DNA of 64,000 nucleotides from Fabrea salina (Eukaryota; Ciliophora; Heterotrichea; Heterotrichida; Fabreidae), in the NCBI GenBank assembly GCA_022984795.1, contig JALIHJ010000059.1:94575-158574 (forward strand). Reading direction: 5' to 3'. The notes under the pieces are model-generated. The model worked only from the letters and a program-made list of their open reading frames with translations. It made no database searches and had not been told where the DNA came from. Shown here piece after piece: positions 54,025-64,000 of this stretch (position 1 is the first letter of the stretch; each line of letters starts with the position of its first letter). The position numbers and the translations under genes were made by a program.

Positions 54025-54822
54025 TTAAAAGTCCAACCAGTTTGTAAGGTACTCGCACTCTCCAGGGTTAATCAGTGCTCCTTCTGCACACTGTCTCTGT
54101 AAAGGACACGCAATGCAAGGAGTCACTAAGGGGTCGGCAACTTCCCATTTGGAAATAAAGTACTTGTTTTGGGAACCTTCTTGGACTTCTCCCAAAGCCA
54201 CAAGTGACTTCACTACTTCTTGGACATTTTCTTCAGTGAGTGACTTCGTGACTTTTTGGCGCAAAAAAAGAGTAATTTCCCTGATGTTAGCAGGGTACTC
54301 TTCCAAGAATCTAGTGGTGTTTTTCAGAAGTTCACTCAGCAAACCTTTGTCGAACTGCTCTTCACTGAACAAAAACCCTCCTGTAATTTCGCTTGAAGGA
54401 GTTTCTCCAGCAAGCAGCCAGATTTTCCTGTTTTTGTGTTGCACGGACTTCACACTTTGCACGTGGCCTTGCTTTTCTAAGTTTCTCAGGATTTTGTTGA
54501 TCTGCTGTGTAGGTATTCCAGTTCTGCTTTTGATTTCAAGGTTCCACATTCCTCTGGACCCTGAGTCCCTCAGCAGCTGGAGCACCAAAACTTCTTCTGG
54601 CGAAAGACTCATAAAAGCACTTGCTTGTTTTTCTGACTGGTAAAAGTAAACCACTTCTCCGTTTTCTTCGGAAATTGAGATTTGTCCTTTGCCGAGTAGT
54701 TCGTTTATTCCCTTCACTACTTCGTTTTCGTTGTGCTTGCCTTCTTCTTTGAGCAACTCCCCCAACTTCGTGTGTGAAAGTTTGTTGTTTGTTTTCAGCA
54801 GTGAGTATATTGTGTTTTCCAT
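54025..54822 (-). CDS. POLR3F: RNA polymerase III subunit RPC6 (C34/POLR3F)
   Basis: 265 residues. Two winged-helix domains (~1-70 and ~75-140, with GMWNLEIKSRTGIPTQQINK and ILRNLEKQGHVQSVKSVQHK), then a third winged-helix region. The C-terminus has the iron-sulfur Cys set CIACPLQRQC...GECEYLTNWLDF characteristic of this subunit. It joins the RPC3-RPC6-RPC7 trimer that recruits Pol III through TFIIIB and melts promoters. Slightly shorter than human (316). Tandem with the MORN gene, 13 bp apart. Confidence 0.94.
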   Translation of the reverse strand: MENTIYSLLKTNNKLSHTKLGELLKEEGKHNENEVVKGINELLGKGQISISEENGEVVYFYQSEKQASAFMSLSPEEVLVLQLLRDSGSRGMWNLEIKSRTGIPTQQINKILRNLEKQGHVQSVKSVQHKNRKIWLLAGETPSSEITGGFLFSEEQFDKGLLSELLKNTTRFLEEYPANIREITLFLRQKVTKSLTEENVQEVVKSLVALGEVQEGSQNKYFISKWEVADPLVTPCIACPLQRQCAEGALINPGECEYLTNWLDF

Positions 54823-54835
54823 ATTCTTACTAATC

Positions 54836-56863
54836 TTAAATTTTTATCAAGTCAAAAAAGCTGTTAATGTAACTCAAGAACTCTCCTTGCAGTTTGTTCC
54901 TCAAAGTAGGCTGCCCCTTAGAAAAGTTCCCTTGCCACTTTAAGCCGTTAAAGTCCATAACTTTCCCCATTCCTTCAGGTATCCCCCTTCCCCACTCTCC
55001 GTTATAATACCCCTTAGGAAACTTAAGTTCTCCGTACCCCTGGAACCTCCCTTTTTCTAGCGTTCCTTTGTACTCAATTTCTCCCTTTTTATAATCTCCA
55101 TACCCAGTTAACTCTCCGTCCACCCAGTCTCCAGAGTAGCTAGCTCCATCTCGGAAACTGCAGTGTCCATAGCCATGTCTCAGTCCATTCTTCACTTTCC
55201 CTGTGTACGTTTCAATTGACCCTTCCTTGTACCAGAACTTGCCTTGTCCTTCAGGAACTCCCTTAACAACTTCTCCTTCGTAGGTGTAGTCTTTAAACTC
55301 TATTTTGCCCTTTCCAAGACACTCTCCCTTTTCGAAAGTCCCTTCGTATGTGAAGTCTGGGGTTACCAGGCGCCCCTCTCCAGTTATTTCGCCCATATTG
55401 AATTCTCCTTTGTACAAGTTGCCGTTTTTCCAAACCTTTTTGCCTTTTCCGTGAGGCACTGAGTCTTTGAACTGGCCTACGTAATTGAACTCAGAGCACA
55501 TCATAGACCCCTTGCCTTGCAAAAGGTCATTCACGAACTCACCTTTAAGTTTAACTCCCGAAGGGTAAGTCACTTCAGCTACTCCTTTTAGTTCGCCTTT
55601 CTCCCACTTGCCCTTTCTAACTTCTCCGTTGTTGAGAGTCATTTGTCCTTTCCCCTCAAAAGTGTTGTTTTCAAAGTACCCTTCATAAGTGAAGCGTTCC
55701 GACCTGTATACTCCATGCTTCATAAAATCCTTGTGCCATATTCCTTCGTATGAAGAACTGTCAGGAAAACCCAGAACTCCGTACCCGTGCATCTTGTCTT
55801 TTTTCCAATCGCCCTTGTAGTGGTGCCCTTGTCCAAACATAACTCCGTACTCATGCCTCAATCCCCCGTCGAAAGTTCCCTCATAGTTGTTTCCCAGCTT
55901 GAGTCCCAGAACTCCGTTTCCGTACCTTCTGCTTCTATACCATTCTCCTTTGTAAACAGCTCCACAAGCATACTCGTAACTCCCGTTTTTTATGAGGTAG
56001 GACAGATAGAAAGTGTCTTGCTGCACAGAAACACACATAATGTCCAGTAACTCCCCACTCATAACAAAGTGGACCCACTGAGAAATCTGAACTACTTTTT
56101 GTGTGACCGGAGACCCCTTTCCGGTAGGAAAGCTTGGCCATAAGGAGTAGTTTTCAGCTTCGTGCCCTAAGTGGCTGTAAGTCCTTGCAAAGAAATTCTT
56201 CCAGTTGAGTTTTCTAAGTGGGCCTTGGTCTGTGACCATGTTGTTTTCCAAAAAGGCGTAGAGTCCTTCTTCGAAAATATCCCACCTCACAGTTGTTTCT
56301 TTGCTTATGTTTCTGTACCAAAACTCTTCTATTTCCCCTCCCTGTTCTTTGCTTTTTTTCTTGTGAGCCACGCCGTGCTTGATTATTTTATTGGCTTCCT
56401 GCAGGAGTTTTTCAGCTTTCCTGTAGTCTACATTGCCGTTTTGGACTGTAACTTTAGTCTTTCTGTAACGAGAGGGTTCTTTCGAAAACATTCCTTGAAT
56501 AAAGGCTATAAACTCCGGTTCTTCGGGACGGAAAAACTTTGTAGGGGATGCGTGCAGTGACTCCAGCATCCGCTCTGCTTGGGTGAGTTTCCGGGTCCCT
56601 GAGTTTTTTTTGATGTATTTGAATGCCTTTTTGATTTCCCGATTGTAGTTAACAGTTATTTCAGCAGTGAGTGAGTTGGCTTCCTGACTTGGGTAACGCC
56701 TGTGTTTTTTTGAAATATGAGGCAGCTTTTTGTCTTCTGTTATTAAGAACCTGGGCGAATATTTCAAGTTGCTCATTGCACTTGTTGCGTTCCTGAGTGT
56801 TGGGGACACTGAAGGCAGCCTTGCTGTTTTTTTGTGTCGGTAGTCCATCTTGTAAACTTTCAT
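54836..56863 (-). CDS. MORN-repeat protein
   Basis: 675 residues from ATG 56863 (MKVYKMDYRHK). A more upstream ATG at 56935 exists but would overlap the divergent gene's signal peptide by 61 bp; I prefer 56863 because it leaves an 11-bp divergent spacer typical here. Residues ~1-290 are basic then helical. From ~305 to ~650 come about 14 MORN repeats (GEWYRSRRYGNGVLGLKLGN, YEGTFDGGLRHEYGVMFGQG and so on). MORN proteins of ciliates and apicomplexans bind phospholipids and structure cortex, basal bodies or ciliary parts. Exact role open. Confidence 0.85.
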   Translation of the reverse strand: MKVYKMDYRHKKTARLPSVSPTLRNATSAMSNLKYSPRFLITEDKKLPHISKKHRRYPSQEANSLTAEITVNYNREIKKAFKYIKKNSGTRKLTQAERMLESLHASPTKFFRPEEPEFIAFIQGMFSKEPSRYRKTKVTVQNGNVDYRKAEKLLQEANKIIKHGVAHKKKSKEQGGEIEEFWYRNISKETTVRWDIFEEGLYAFLENNMVTDQGPLRKLNWKNFFARTYSHLGHEAENYSLWPSFPTGKGSPVTQKVVQISQWVHFVMSGELLDIMCVSVQQDTFYLSYLIKNGSYEYACGAVYKGEWYRSRRYGNGVLGLKLGNNYEGTFDGGLRHEYGVMFGQGHHYKGDWKKDKMHGYGVLGFPDSSSYEGIWHKDFMKHGVYRSERFTYEGYFENNTFEGKGQMTLNNGEVRKGKWEKGELKGVAEVTYPSGVKLKGEFVNDLLQGKGSMMCSEFNYVGQFKDSVPHGKGKKVWKNGNLYKGEFNMGEITGEGRLVTPDFTYEGTFEKGECLGKGKIEFKDYTYEGEVVKGVPEGQGKFWYKEGSIETYTGKVKNGLRHGYGHCSFRDGASYSGDWVDGELTGYGDYKKGEIEYKGTLEKGRFQGYGELKFPKGYYNGEWGRGIPEGMGKVMDFNGLKWQGNFSKGQPTLRNKLQGEFLSYINSFFDLIKI

Positions 56864-56874
56864 TACTGCTTCAG

Positions 56875-57579
56875 ATGAGGAAGACCCTAGGTGCTGCTTT
56901 GCTTTGTTGCGGGACTTTGGCTCACTGCAACACATCAGAAAATATACTTGAAAGGTGCGCTCCTGCTATGCTGAGACTTTCCTTTTTGGACAAGGACACA
57001 GGAAAAACAAGTCTTTACTCAACAGGGTTCTTCATTTCAGACGACGGAGTTGGACTTACAGCTGCCCCTATTCTGGAGTCCATGCAAGACTCCAAAATAC
57101 TAGTTAAAACCTACGAAGGCAAAGAAGCCAGTGCCGAACCCATTGTTTACGAAGAACTTCCAGCAATAGGACTTCTGCAAGTCGACACCAAAGAAACCCC
57201 TAAGATTCCCTTAGCAAGCAAAGTCCGAGAAGGAGACAGGGCCTTTGTACTAGGAATTAAGGATAAACACGTTTACTTCAACGAAGTCTTTATCACAGAC
57301 ACCAAACACCACTGGGCCCGGAAAACTGGAAACGGCTTTGCAGATGACTACGTGATCAGATTCACAGGACCCATTCCCAAAGAATGCATAGGAGGACCTA
57401 TCCTCAACGAAAAGGGAAAGGCCGTTGGAGTGGTCTTCAACATTGAGCTGGGTTTAGGCATTGCCATGGAAACCAAAAAACTCAAAGAAATCGGGAAAAC
57501 AGATGAGGATGAGTGGAGACTTGCTAAGAGTTGGAGACTGGTCAGAGAAGGAATTTACAAAAAGTTCTTAGATAAATAA
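56875..57579 (+). CDS. Secreted HtrA/trypsin-fold protein without catalytic triad
   Basis: 234 residues from ATG 56875, with a signal peptide (MRKTLGAALLCCGTLAHC). The fold is trypsin-like as in HtrA: YSTGFFISDDGVGLTAAPIL corresponds to the segment with the catalytic His, but His is replaced by residues of TAAP. LPAIGLLQVD corresponds to the D-L-A-L-L-K-V-D strand but lacks its Asp. KECIGGPILNEKGKAVGVV corresponds to GNSGGPLxNxxGxVxGI with Ile instead of Ser. All three catalytic residues are thus gone, so a pseudoprotease. Its role may be binding in the secretory pathway or cell surface (inference). Alternative: an active site relocated beyond recognition, less likely. Confidence 0.8.
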   Translation: MRKTLGAALLCCGTLAHCNTSENILERCAPAMLRLSFLDKDTGKTSLYSTGFFISDDGVGLTAAPILESMQDSKILVKTYEGKEASAEPIVYEELPAIGLLQVDTKETPKIPLASKVREGDRAFVLGIKDKHVYFNEVFITDTKHHWARKTGNGFADDYVIRFTGPIPKECIGGPILNEKGKAVGVVFNIELGLGIAMETKKLKEIGKTDEDEWRLAKSWRLVREGIYKKFLDK

Positions 57580-57622
57580 TGCTTAAAGTAAATCTTTATT
57601 TAAAAGATATTTTGGCTTTATA

Positions 57623-60600
57623 ATGGAACTTAAACCAGAACGGCTAAACCCGCTCAAGGTTGAATTTAAAGGCTCAGAGTTACCTTTCCAAGGCAGCAAG
57701 CTTTTTAAGGAGACGACACCTTTTCTAATTCTGAGGACTCTTAAAAAGCCTTCAAATATTTGGTTTGCAATAGGCTGTGTTCTTCTTGGGCTCGAGTCTA
57801 GAATTGGTGGGTTACTTGCTATTCTGCTTATTTTGTTCATCAAAATTCTTTTTGACTCTTTCATTAATCCTATTTCCCTCAAGTCCGGACCCCTTAGTAA
57901 TGCTTGGAATGGGCTTGGGTTCGAAAGAATTCCACCCAGAACAGGGAACTTGATCTTTGTTGAGCAAAACCAAAAGTTCCCTTGCAATGTAGTTGCTTTG
58001 AGTTCCTTGAATCCCTGCATTGAGGTCCTTAAGACTTCAAATCTCCTAACTTTGAAGCATCCAGTGAACGACACTCAGCAACTAATGGGGCTCACTCCAC
58101 TACAAGACCTGCCTTCAGTCATCCAAAGCCTCAACTTCAAAGTTACCTCTGCTGAGAAGAAACTTAAACTCAAGCTTGAAAACTCACCAAAAAGCACTGA
58201 GCTACTCAAGGACAACTTCATAACCAAAGGCTCTACCTTAATTTCTGACTGGATTGTTGGCTTAGTTCTTGAAAACTCCCCAAAACCCAAAAAGTCGCGC
58301 TTGTACTTCCGGGAAGGTCTCTTAAAGCTAGAATGGGTTCTAACTACGTTCCTAGCTCTGGTTTTGGGAGTCCTTTTCGCTATCCAAGGCAGTGTCCCTG
58401 ACCTAGTCTTTTACTACTTGTTTTCTCTAGTACTGATTCCTCTGCCTCTTTCAGTGCTGCTTGAAGCTCTAAGGTTCTTTTACCTCAAAAAGTTCCAGAA
58501 TAGCTTTCCAGGCGTGACTTTCAACAAAAAGCTGCTAAACGAGAATCTAGCTAAGATTAAGTACTCCGTGATTGCTAAGTCCACTCTACTCAAGAACGAG
58601 AACCCTGCAGTAAACTATTGCTTCACAACTTCAAGCCACTACCAGCTAGACCAGAGCTATATTCAAAAAAGCACCAACTCAAGCCGTGAGGAATCTGTGC
58701 TCCTGAGTAGCAGGTCTTTGCTTAGCAGTCCAAGTCACCATAAGGGCTTAATGGGTGAAGAACGCTTTGTTCAAGCCCTGGCTCTATGCAACTCAGTTCA
58801 ACTTGGAAACTACAAGACCACCCTTTCTCTGGAAGACATTGCCATTGAAGAGTTTCTGGAGAAACTAGGAGTTAAAACTTCCAAAGACGGTGACTATTTG
58901 CTTCTTGCAAACTCAGAAACTGTCCAGAGCTTCAAAGTTCTTAAGAGCCAGCCCAGCAAGTCCTCTAAAGTCAGAGTGCTGGTTAAAAACTCAGGTTCCT
59001 TTTGTCTGTTTGTGAGGGGAACTAAGCAAAGCATGGAAGGGATTATGGAAGAGCAAGACTTTGGAAGTGGAGTTCCAATTTGCTATGCAGTTGCAACTCT
59101 GTCAAGAGAAGAAGTTGACCAGTTGCTTAGGGACTATGACTATGCAGCTTCTGTTCCTTTTGAGCCACAGACCAAGATCAACCAAGTCTTCCAAAACTAC
59201 GAAAGGAACTTGGACTTTGTAGGTGCTGTGGTGATGAGTGCCCAAGTAAGTCAGGAAACCAAAAAGACTATCAAGAAAATGAAGGGTGCCCAAATCAAAC
59301 ATGTGCTGGTGAGTTCTGACTCCTACGAAAACACTCTAAATGCTGGAGTGAGCAGTGGAATACTTGGAACTGGCAACTCACTTGTGCAAATAGAGAACTC
59401 ACTTTCTCCATTGACACTTAAAACTGACTTGGAAGAACTACTGAATGGACTGCTGTTTAGTGAGTTTGACCAGAGTCTAGTTGTTGGGCCTCAGGGCTTT
59501 TCCAAGAGCTTTTCAGAAAGACTGAGTCGTTTCAGAGACTCCGACCAGTTGAAGAATGTTTACTACGAGTTCATGGACCCAGAAAACAAGGTGTTCAACG
59601 CAAGGATCAAGTATGACAAAAAAGCCAACGTCCACCCTTTCCTTGAAAGAGTCTTGACTATGAACAAGTCTGAGTTGCTGAGTTTTAAAAGGCACTTCAA
59701 ACCAAGCAACTTTAACTTAGTGCTTTCTGGAGAAGTACTTAGGGATGCTTTAAGCACTGAAGAAAACAGACTCTACTTAGCAATCCTTTTCCTACTAGCT
59801 GAGTCAGTTGTTGTGGGTTGTCTCTCTAATAAGAAGTTAGTTTACAACTTCATCAAAGAGTGCAACTCCAATTCTACTGTACTTAGTCTATGTTCCCAAC
59901 TAGAGTCAGAGGTGGCTGTGGGTCCAGACTCTGAGTTCGAAGTAAGAGACTACAAAGCACTGAGCAAACTCATTTTCAAGGTAGGAGTCTCTACTTTCCT
60001 GGGACTTAAAAAGGCTTGTGAGCTTTACTTCTACCAAAGTTTCCTTGTTTTTAGTCTGAACTCAGTGTTTCTAGTTTACTCAGGACCAAGTTCATTCACA
60101 GTAACTGGCTTAACTTTCTACGACGTGCTTGCCTTCCTAGTTTCTATGGTGAGTATAGGTTTGGTAGCTACTGCAGACTCTCCAGTCCACGAAGATACCA
60201 AGAGTCTTAGCTTCCTAGTCAAGACCCTGATTGAGTCTACTCTGCATTCACTGCTCATTAATGCTGGACTCATTCTCACCTACACAAGCATCACTGACTC
60301 TAGAGGCTTCACTGAAAACCAAGACTTACTGACAAGTTCCTACATTTTGTGCTTCTACCTCACCATTCAACTAAGGATTCTGCTGTCTATGCCAACTTAC
60401 ACTCTTCACAGAACCCTTGGAAGTCTTTCTTTAGCCTTGCTTGTGATCACTCTTGTGTTCTTCAAGTACGGTGTTGTCTACAGTCCCTTCTACGTGGTGT
60501 TCAGCTCGCCTAAACTCACTTTAGTAGTTCTGACTCTGCCTCTGGTTAACTTCGTCTTGTCCTACTGTTTCCAAAGAGTGTCTTTAAGAACCCCAAAACC

Positions 60601-63250
60601 ACTCCAACTCAAAAAAAGCATCAAACTCTACAAGTCCAAGTTCCTGAAGTCCAGAAACATTGAAGAAGACTACCAAATTGACAAAGTGAGTCTAAGTTTC
60701 AAAGACCCAGACACTAATCGCAAGTACCACAACTACATGGTGAAGCAGAACTTGAGGAAGTACAGAATTGTTGTACTCAGTTTCTTGCTTCTAACTACCA
60801 TTTCCCAAGTTTGGAGACTACTTAGCTCAGAAATTGACTTTTACTACTTTTTGGTTGTTTACTTCATCCAAGCAGTAGTGCTGGGCATTCTTTACTTCAC
60901 TAAAGTCGTAAAGAACTATACTTGCCTTGTCAACTTTGCTTTTGGAGTTTACTGCTTAATAGTCACTGTGGCTGCAAGAAATTCCTTTGAAGAAGTTACA
61001 TCTATAATTTACACCCTGATTCCTATCATATACTGGTTCAAAATTTACGTTTCCTGGAGACAAGCAGTAGTTCTTAATTTAGCAGCTTCTTTGGTAGCTT
61101 TTGTAGATCTTTCTACATATTTCCAAGAAATTGGTTACGAAGGAGCTGCATCAGTTTTCAAAGCTATATTCTCTACCTTTTTTTATGTTTCGATTACTTC
61201 CAATTGTGCGATTATAGCTTACCAACAGAATTACACAAGTTTGAAGGACTACAGCCTTGAACAACTAGCTAAAAAGAAAGCAGAGACTGCATACAACATT
61301 GTGAGTTTCCTGTTCCCTGAAGAAGTTTCTCCCAGACTCATCAAAGGAGACCACTCCATTTCTAAGTTCCACGACTCTGTGACAGTAGTTTTCTGCAACA
61401 TCTGTGAGTTTGACCAAATAGTTAACTACTTCAGTCCTGAAGACCTCACAGCCTTTTTAGACCACTTGTTCACCAAGTTCGACCGTCTCTGTAACACTTT
61501 AGGAGCCTCTAAGATTGAAACAGTAGGCTACACCTTCCTTGCTTGCTTTGGACTGTCTGAATTGGATGAACTAGGTGCTATCAAGGGACTCCAACTAGCT
61601 TCCTGGATGATTTCTGAAGCTCAGAACATTCTCTGGAAGCACAATGAATATCTTAAGCTCAAGATTGGAGTCAACACCGGAAGCATCATATCTGGGGTAG
61701 TTGGCTACCACAAGCCCCAGTTTGTTCTTGTAGGAGACACCATCAACACTGCTAGTAGAATGGCTTCAACTCTAGAAAGCTACAACTCTGTCCAACTCTC
61801 CAGAGGTACCTTTGAGTTGCTTGGGGACTTCCAGAACTACGAATTTCTCGAAAAAGAAGTCCTTGTGAAGGGCAAGGGGTTAATGCAAACTTATATTCTC
61901 AATGAATTAAGTGGCCAGATTCTAGAGTTTTCTGGCCTTAAACCCCGCACTGAAATTTCCAGAACGACTCAAAGAGAAATTCTAAGTTCTGGAGATGAGG
62001 TCACAAGAGAAGACATGAGGATTAAGAAAATCTGGGAATTCTCTCCTATGTTCAAGGCTCAAACTTTGAGTACAGCATTAATTGCTTGGATATTGCTATT
62101 TGGCCTACTAATTGAATATTTCTTCTTGTTTGATGAACTAAGGCTTATCGGTTCATTTATCATGGGAGTTTCGTATTCAGGTTACTACTTATCCTTTTTG
62201 ACTTTCAAGAGATTTTGGGAAAAGAGTTGTTTCGCCTGGACTTATCAGTCAGTTATTCCTTTCATCTGGATTGTCCTCCTTATGCTCTTTTACTCAGGCC
62301 CTGGCAACATAGAGGCAACGTGCACAGCTACTAACTTACTTATACTCTTCATAACACATTTCAGTTTTCTTAGGTTCAGACACATTCTGATCACTGTAGT
62401 TCTCATCAACATCTTCATAGTCCTAGACCAGACTCTTGACCCAGTAATTGGACTATTCAATACTATTCTCATCTCCTTCTTCAGTGTGCTGTGTTTAGTG
62501 GCTCTTTACTTAAGAGACAAGCAATTTGAGGCCTTCATACTGTCCAAGTCAAGACTCAACAAACAACTAGAAAGGACAGAAACCTTGCTCAACCGAGTTT
62601 TACCTGAGCATGTTTACAGAGGCCTCAAGGAAGACCAACTAATCACAGACATCTACTCAGACATGACTATCCTCTACGCAGACATTGTAGGATTCACTTC
62701 TTGGTCTTCTCAAAAGGGACCAGACGAAGTGCTTAGCATGCTTTCTAAAATGTTTGCTAAGTTCGACGAGTCCTGTCTGAAGCACAACGTTTACAAAGTG
62801 CACACTATTGGGGACTGCTACGTAGTACTTGGCAGTTCTTCCAAAGTCAGAGACCCAGTCACTGAGTGCTACAATGTAGTTGACTTTGCCTAAAGAAATG
62901 ATTGGGATCATAGAGAGTCAATTTGGAAGAGGGAATGGATTTAAGCATGAGAATAGGAATCCACACTGGGACTGTGACTGCTGGGATTTCAGGAACTACT
63001 ATAGTGAGGTACGACATCTACAGGAAGAGACGTCACTGTAGCCAACAAGATGGAGAGCAATGGAGTCCCTGGAAAGATCACTGTGAGTGAAAGTACCAAG
63101 CAAGTTCTAGAAGCTGTTGACACTCCTTACTGCTTTGAAGAAGGACCTTTGGTAGAACTCCAAGGAGCCCTTTACTACCTTCAGAAGTTACTTGTTAAGT
63201 TATTAACTATTGTTGTGTTAGTTACTGCTCTAAGGGTGTTAGGGTGTTAG
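57623..63250 (+). CDS. P4-ATPase-like/guanylyl cyclase fusion, broken near its telomeric 3' end
   Basis: The main frame gives 1756 residues to TAA 62891; including the rest, about 1870. The N-terminal ~900 residues are P4-ATPase-like with membrane spans but lack the DGET (KTSNLLTLKHP instead) and the DKTGT phosphorylation motif, so no pumping. Two sets of six membrane spans each precede a cyclase domain, C1 (~1229-1425) and C2 (~1655 on). C1 has lost the metal Asp (FCNICEF, TVGYTFL) but keeps INTASRM and a GTP-type Glu (SKIETVG). C2 keeps both metal Asp (LYADIVGFT, TIGDCYV). This reversed C1/C2 order and the ATPase half define the ciliate/apicomplexan guanylyl cyclases. Single extra bases at 62891, ~62938-62940 and 63022 break C2. 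The final in-frame stop (63248-63250) lies in telomeric repeats. Confidence 0.9.
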
Positions 63251-64000
63251 GGTGTTAGGGTGTTAGGGTGTTAGGGTGTTAGGGTGTTAGGGTGTTAGGG
63301 TGTTAGGGTGTTAGGGTGTTAGGGTGTTAGAGATTAGGTAGGGTGTTAGGGTGTTAGGGTGTTAGGGTGTTAGGGTGTTAGGGTGTTAGGGTGTTAGGGT
63401 GTTAGGGTGTTAGGGTGTTAGGGTGTTAGGGTGTTAGGGTGTTAGGGGTGTTGGGGTGTTAGGGTGTTAGGGTGTTAGGGTGTTAGGGTGTTAGGGTGTT
63501 AGGGTGTTAGGGTGTTAGGGTGTTAGGGTGTTAGGGTGTTAGGGTGTTAGGGTGTTAGGGGTGTTAGGGTGTTAGGGTGTTAGGGTGTTAGGGTGTTAGG
63601 GTGTTAGGGTGTTAGGGTGTTAGGGTGTTAGGGTGTTAGGGTGTTAGGAGTGTTAGGGTGTTAGGGGTGTTAGGGTGTTAGGGTGTTAGGGTGTTAGGGT
63701 GTTAGGGTGTTAGGGTGTTAGGGTGTTAGGGTGTTAGGGTGTTAGGGTGTTAGGGTGTTAGGGGTGTTAGGGTGGGTGTTAGGGTGTTAGGGTGTTAGGG
63801 TGTTAGGGTGTTAGGGTGTTAGGGTGTTAGGGTGTTAGGGTGTTAGGGTGTTAGGGTGTTAGGGTGTTAGGGTGTTAGGGTGTTAGGGTGTTAGGGTGTT
63901 AGGGTGTTAGGGTGTTAGGGTGTTAGGGTGTTAGGGTGTTAGGGTGTTAGGGTGTTAGGGTGTTAGGGGTGTTAGGGTGTTAGGGGTGTTAGGGTGTTAA
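63231..64000. repeat. Telomere, (TGTTAGGG)n
   Basis: About 95 copies of the 8-mer TGTTAGGG run in the 5' to 3' direction toward the window end, the G-rich strand orientation of a right chromosome end. A few variant units occur: AGATTAGGTAGGGTG near 63329, an extra G (GGGGTGTT) near 63445, 63559, 63664, 63760, 63967 and 63983, TGTTAGGAG near 63650, and GGGTGGGTG near 63772. The repeat matches the heterotrich CCCTAACA class. There is no subtelomeric spacer: the last gene's frame reads into the repeat. Confidence 0.97.

Noticed and set aside
63008-63023. GTACGACATCTACAG as a 15-nt intron in the cyclase
   Set aside because: It encodes the conserved RYDIY block of cyclases, and removing 15 nt would not change the frame. 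A one-base insertion at 63022 explains the break better.
63231-64000. Telomeric tract as a satellite or internal repeat
   Set aside because: 8-mer identity with the heterotrich telomere, G-rich strand running outward and end of sequence favour a true chromosome end, although the window edge itself does not prove it.

Overview
This window reads as the end of a macronuclear chromosome from a heterotrich ciliate (the Stentor/Blepharisma/Fabrea group). Four things point that way. The right end is a long tract of the 8-mer TGTTAGGG, the reverse complement of the CCCTAACA telomere reported for heterotrichs. Genes are packed head to head with 5-40 bp between start codons, and convergent stop codons overlap. 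Three introns that I could place by restoring conserved reading frames are each exactly 15 nt, GT...AG, a heterotrich hallmark. The protein content is strongly ciliary. The standard code fits: Trp is TGG throughout the long ORFs, stops are TAA or TAG, and the single apparent TGA stop is followed at once by TAA. I cannot assign a species.

Layout. 1-5.6 kb: 3' part of a coiled-coil gene, a palmitoyl-protein thioesterase, and an unusual protein joining fourteen WD40 repeats to an ankyrin-like stretch and a TRP-type channel. 5.6-21 kb: an accessory region with the only sizeable intergenic spaces. It holds a decayed acidic/basic gene, a frameshifted receptor pseudogene, two very large secreted/membrane receptors (IPT/TIG, PA14, LamG-like and furin-like modules ending in a multi-pass membrane domain), and two short repeats shared between its flanks. 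21-32.9 kb: compact housekeeping and ciliary genes: small HTH-like protein, BuGZ/ZNF207, a head-to-head centrin pair, a CCCH finger-Schlafen AlbA_2 fusion, a Cys-rich protein, an F-BAR protein, DDB1, an EF-hand protein, a histidine phosphatase and a DHHC palmitoyltransferase. 32.9-57.6 kb: eEF1A lysine methyltransferase, a four-CNB PKG-like protein whose kinase catalytic residues are lost, coiled-coil proteins, a GTSF1-like CHHC finger, two tubulin polyglutamylase-family (TTLL) genes, a Myb factor, a PIH1/Kintoun-like dynein assembly factor, a CH-ARM-coiled-coil giant, NOP16, dynein light chain roadblock, RPC6, a MORN protein and a secreted HtrA-like pseudoprotease. 57.6-63.25 kb: a guanylyl cyclase with an N-terminal P4-ATPase-like half and two cyclase domains. 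Its 3' end runs straight into the telomere and carries three single-base insertions. 63.2-64 kb: telomere.

Themes. Many genes concern cilia and basal bodies (centrins, TTLLs, roadblock, PIH1 factor, coiled-coil and MORN proteins), as expected for a ciliate. The cyclase and the CNB-rich PKG-like protein belong to the same cGMP pathway. The protein S-palmitoylation cycle is represented by both a writer (DHHC) and an eraser (PPT1). Start sites follow a near-constant TATAA-ATG context, so neighbouring divergent genes seem to share promoters of only 5-40 bp.
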